From: Bacteroidia bacterium
GTDB lineage: Bacteria; Bacteroidota; Ignavibacteria; SZUA-365
Direction: 5' to 3'
Assembly (NCBI GenBank): GCA_027493955.1
Contig: JAOSJT010000001.1
Span: forward strand, 4,760,552-4,824,551
DNA: 64,000 bases
Shown: one piece after another, positions 62,262-64,000 of the stretch
How positions within the stretch are numbered: position 1 is the stretch's first letter
Layout of the letters: each line of letters starts with the position of its first letter
Program-made: the position numbers and the translations under genes
The notes under the pieces: model-generated
The model's database searches: none
Seen by the model: the letters and a program-made list of their open reading frames with translations, nothing else
Told to the model about the DNA's origin: nothing

Positions 62262-64000
62262 ATGCGTTACGTCATCGTCCCTGCTGTTTTCGTGCTGTGC
62301 GCGATGCAGGCGCTTGCGCAATATGGTTCGGTCAGAGGCCGAATTACCGATGGTGAAACCGGCGAACCCCTTATCGGTGCGAATGTGATCTTCGTCGATC
62401 TGAACAAGGGGGCCGCCACCAACGTCGACGGCCGGTACGAAGTCGTGAAAATTCCGCCGGGCATCTACGAAATCGTCGTCTCCTACATTGGGTACAAAAA
62501 ATGGAACAGCGGCAAGATCGAAATACACGCGGATTCCGTTATCACCATGAATGTACAGCTCGCTTCCGAGTCCTACAGCACAAGTGAGGTGTTAATTGTC
62601 GCCCATAGCGTCGCCGCCAACCAGAACAGAACAGGCAGCGGGAGCACGGCGGGCGGCGCATCAGCGTTTGGGACTGACGAGGAATATGCTTCGTTCGTGG
62701 AGAATGATTTCCGGAATGCGCTTTTATCGCCCAGATCCACGTTCGGCATCGACGTGGATGTGGCATCGTACACAAATGTCAGACGCGTTCTCAACAGCGG
62801 CGGCATGCCTCCCGCGAGCGCGGTACGCACCGAGGAAATGCTGAATTATTTTCGCTATGACTACCCGAAACCTGCTGGCGAACATCCCTACACGCTGACG
62901 GCCGAACTGGGCCGATGTCCTTGGCAACCATCGCATCGACTCCTGCACATCGGACTGCAGGGGAAGGAACTTGACATGTCCGCATTGCCGCCGCAAAATC
63001 TTGTGTTCCTGCTCGATGTTTCGGGATCGATGTCGCCGGACAACAAACTGCCGCTGCTTCGGGAAGCCTTTCTCGTGTTTCTCCGCCAACTGCGCCCCCA
63101 GGACAGAGTCGCCATTGTCACCTATGCCGGCGAGGCGCAGGTATTGCTGCCATCCACGAGCTGTGATAGCATGCATCTGATCAGGGATGTCATCAGCGGA
63201 CTCACGGCGGGAGGTTCGACCGCAGGTGGTGCGGGCATATTGTTGGCATACGCCACCGCGAAGGAGAACTTCATCGAGAAGGGCAATAACAGGATTATTC
63301 TTGCTACGGACGGAGATTTCAACGTCGGCGTTTCGGGGACGGACGACCTGGTTGCGCTTATCGAGAAGCAGCGCGAGGGGGGCGTGTACTTGTCCATTCT
63401 GGGGTTTGGGTACGGAAATTTGAAGGATGAAAAGCTGGAAAAACTGGCCGATAAGGGCAACGGGATGTACGGGTATATCGACACTTTTCAGGAAGCGCTT
63501 CGAATGTTCGGTTCGCAGCTCACCGGAACGCTGATAACCATTGCGAAGGATGTGAAAATCCGTGTCGAGTTCAATCCGTCTCTGGTCCGTGAGTATCGCC
63601 TGATTGGCTACGAAAACCGGTTGCTCGCCGATGCGGATTTTCGCGACGACACGAAAGATGCAGGTGAGATGGGTGCCGGTCATTCGGTTACGGCCTTGTA
63701 CGAAATCGTCCCGCTCGATGCGCCGCTTGATCTGCGAAGTACCGATCCATACAAGTACACCGAGAACCGGGTACGCCCGGAGGCGATGGAGAGTGGCGAG
63801 ATGCTGACGATCAGCACACGCTACAAACATCCGGAAAGCGGTGTGGTACGGGAAATCGAATGTGTCATCTCCGACGAAGCGGACCGACCTCCGACGCCGA
63901 ACTTTCTCCACGCTTCCGCTGTGGCGGAATTCGCCATGTTGCTTCGTAATTCGCCCTACAAGGCGAACGCCTCTTTCGACCAGGTCATTGACCGTGCTTC
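62262..64000 (+). CDS. YfbK-like von Willebrand A-domain protein (partial)
   Basis: An open frame of at least 579 codons that runs off the window end without a stop. Signal VFVLCAMQALAQ; a carboxypeptidase-regulatory-like domain (about 22-105, GSVRGRITDGETGEPLIGANV); a YfbK-type N-terminal segment (FGIDVDVASYTNVRRVL); and a VWA domain (about 240-420) with the MIDAS motif DVSGS at Asp252 and TAGGSTAGGAG. The downstream part matches the beta-rich YfbK C-region. The ATG at 62262 has GAGGG four bases upstream. Homologues in Bacteroidota share this domain order and are thought to act in the envelope; function unproven. Confidence 0.9.
   Translation, partial: MRYVIVPAVFVLCAMQALAQYGSVRGRITDGETGEPLIGANVIFVDLNKGAATNVDGRYEVVKIPPGIYEIVVSYIGYKKWNSGKIEIHADSVITMNVQLASESYSTSEVLIVAHSVAANQNRTGSGSTAGGASAFGTDEEYASFVENDFRNALLSPRSTFGIDVDVASYTNVRRVLNSGGMPPASAVRTEEMLNYFRYDYPKPAGEHPYTLTAELGRCPWQPSHRLLHIGLQGKELDMSALPPQNLVFLLDVSGSMSPDNKLPLLREAFLVFLRQLRPQDRVAIVTYAGEAQVLLPSTSCDSMHLIRDVISGLTAGGSTAGGAGILLAYATAKENFIEKGNNRIILATDGDFNVGVSGTDDLVALIEKQREGGVYLSILGFGYGNLKDEKLEKLADKGNGMYGYIDTFQEALRMFGSQLTGTLITIAKDVKIRVEFNPSLVREYRLIGYENRLLADADFRDDTKDAGEMGAGHSVTALYEIVPLDAPLDLRSTDPYKYTENRVRPEAMESGEMLTISTRYKHPESGVVREIECVISDEADRPPTPNFLHASAVAEFAMLLRNSPYKANASFDQVIDRA

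Noticed and set aside
62724..63911. 395-codon minus-strand frame
   Set aside because: Antisense to the VWA gene, which has signal peptide, MIDAS motif and SD.

Overview
The window looks like chromosomal DNA from a bacterium of the Fibrobacteres-Chlorobi-Bacteroidetes group, most like Ignavibacteria/Kapabacteria or a deep Bacteroidota relative. Three secreted proteins end in a type IX secretion (T9SS) sorting domain of the YPNPFNPTT or YPNPAHD kind. Base composition is moderately GC-rich, SD sites are purine-rich, and many promoters fit a TTG-N19/20-TAnnTT layout reminiscent of the Bacteroidetes primary sigma factor. This placement is inference from protein style; no rRNA is present.

Left part (1-17.3 kb). 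A DUF1800/DUF1501 pair (148-3362) is followed by what looks like a genomic island. Its left edge is the promoter plus 5' half of a tRNA-Leu gene, cut exactly at the 3' side of the anticodon loop (3603-3714). Its right edge is the intact tRNA-Leu(UAG) (17267-17348). Between them lie 3 kb of sequence with decayed genes, including a broken YaaC-like gene. A leftward metal-efflux operon follows: a small Cys-rich secreted protein, an RND permease fused to an outer-membrane factor, an RND adaptor lipoprotein and a P1B-type ATPase. A two-gene insertion sequence of about 1.9 kb (15209-17132) completes the island; one of its ends may supply the -35 box of the efflux operon. No integrase is visible.

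Middle part (17.3-44.7 kb). tRNA-Leu, tig (trigger factor with an unusual His-Asp tail) and clpP form one rightward unit ending in a strong terminator. They are followed by an OmpA/PD40 lipoprotein, a small lipoprotein, a cluster of three palindromic repeats and a T9SS-exported protein. A leftward operon plsY-gpsA runs by a TAATG overlap into a giant 1692-residue regulator (Ser/Thr kinase, ATPase, TPR, GAF, sigma-54 AAA+, Fis HTH). A GT39 glycosyltransferase and a membrane gluzincin/TPR protein run rightward. A leftward lipid/isoprenoid cluster (pgsA, pgpA, outer-membrane protein, ispE, DUF423, lipoprotein), a cold-shock gene with a long leader, an ABC-2 exporter pair and a CDF-like transporter follow.

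Right part (44.7-64 kb). tRNA-Glu(CUC) has its own promoter and terminator. Next is a tight rightward operon (5'-nucleotidase family, cytochrome-like lipoprotein, TrmH-type methyltransferase), then two coupled paralogous thrombospondin-type-3 repeat proteins, one with a tandem Gly/Thr-rich linker and an OmpA domain. Leftward genes follow: a T9SS-exported subtilase with HYR domains, ftsX plus a methyltransferase, and carA-carB. The window ends inside a YfbK-like von Willebrand A-domain protein.

The best candidates for something new are the split-tRNA-bounded metal island, the kinase/sigma-54 regulator coupled to phospholipid synthesis genes, the His-Asp-tailed trigger factor, and the twin repeat proteins.
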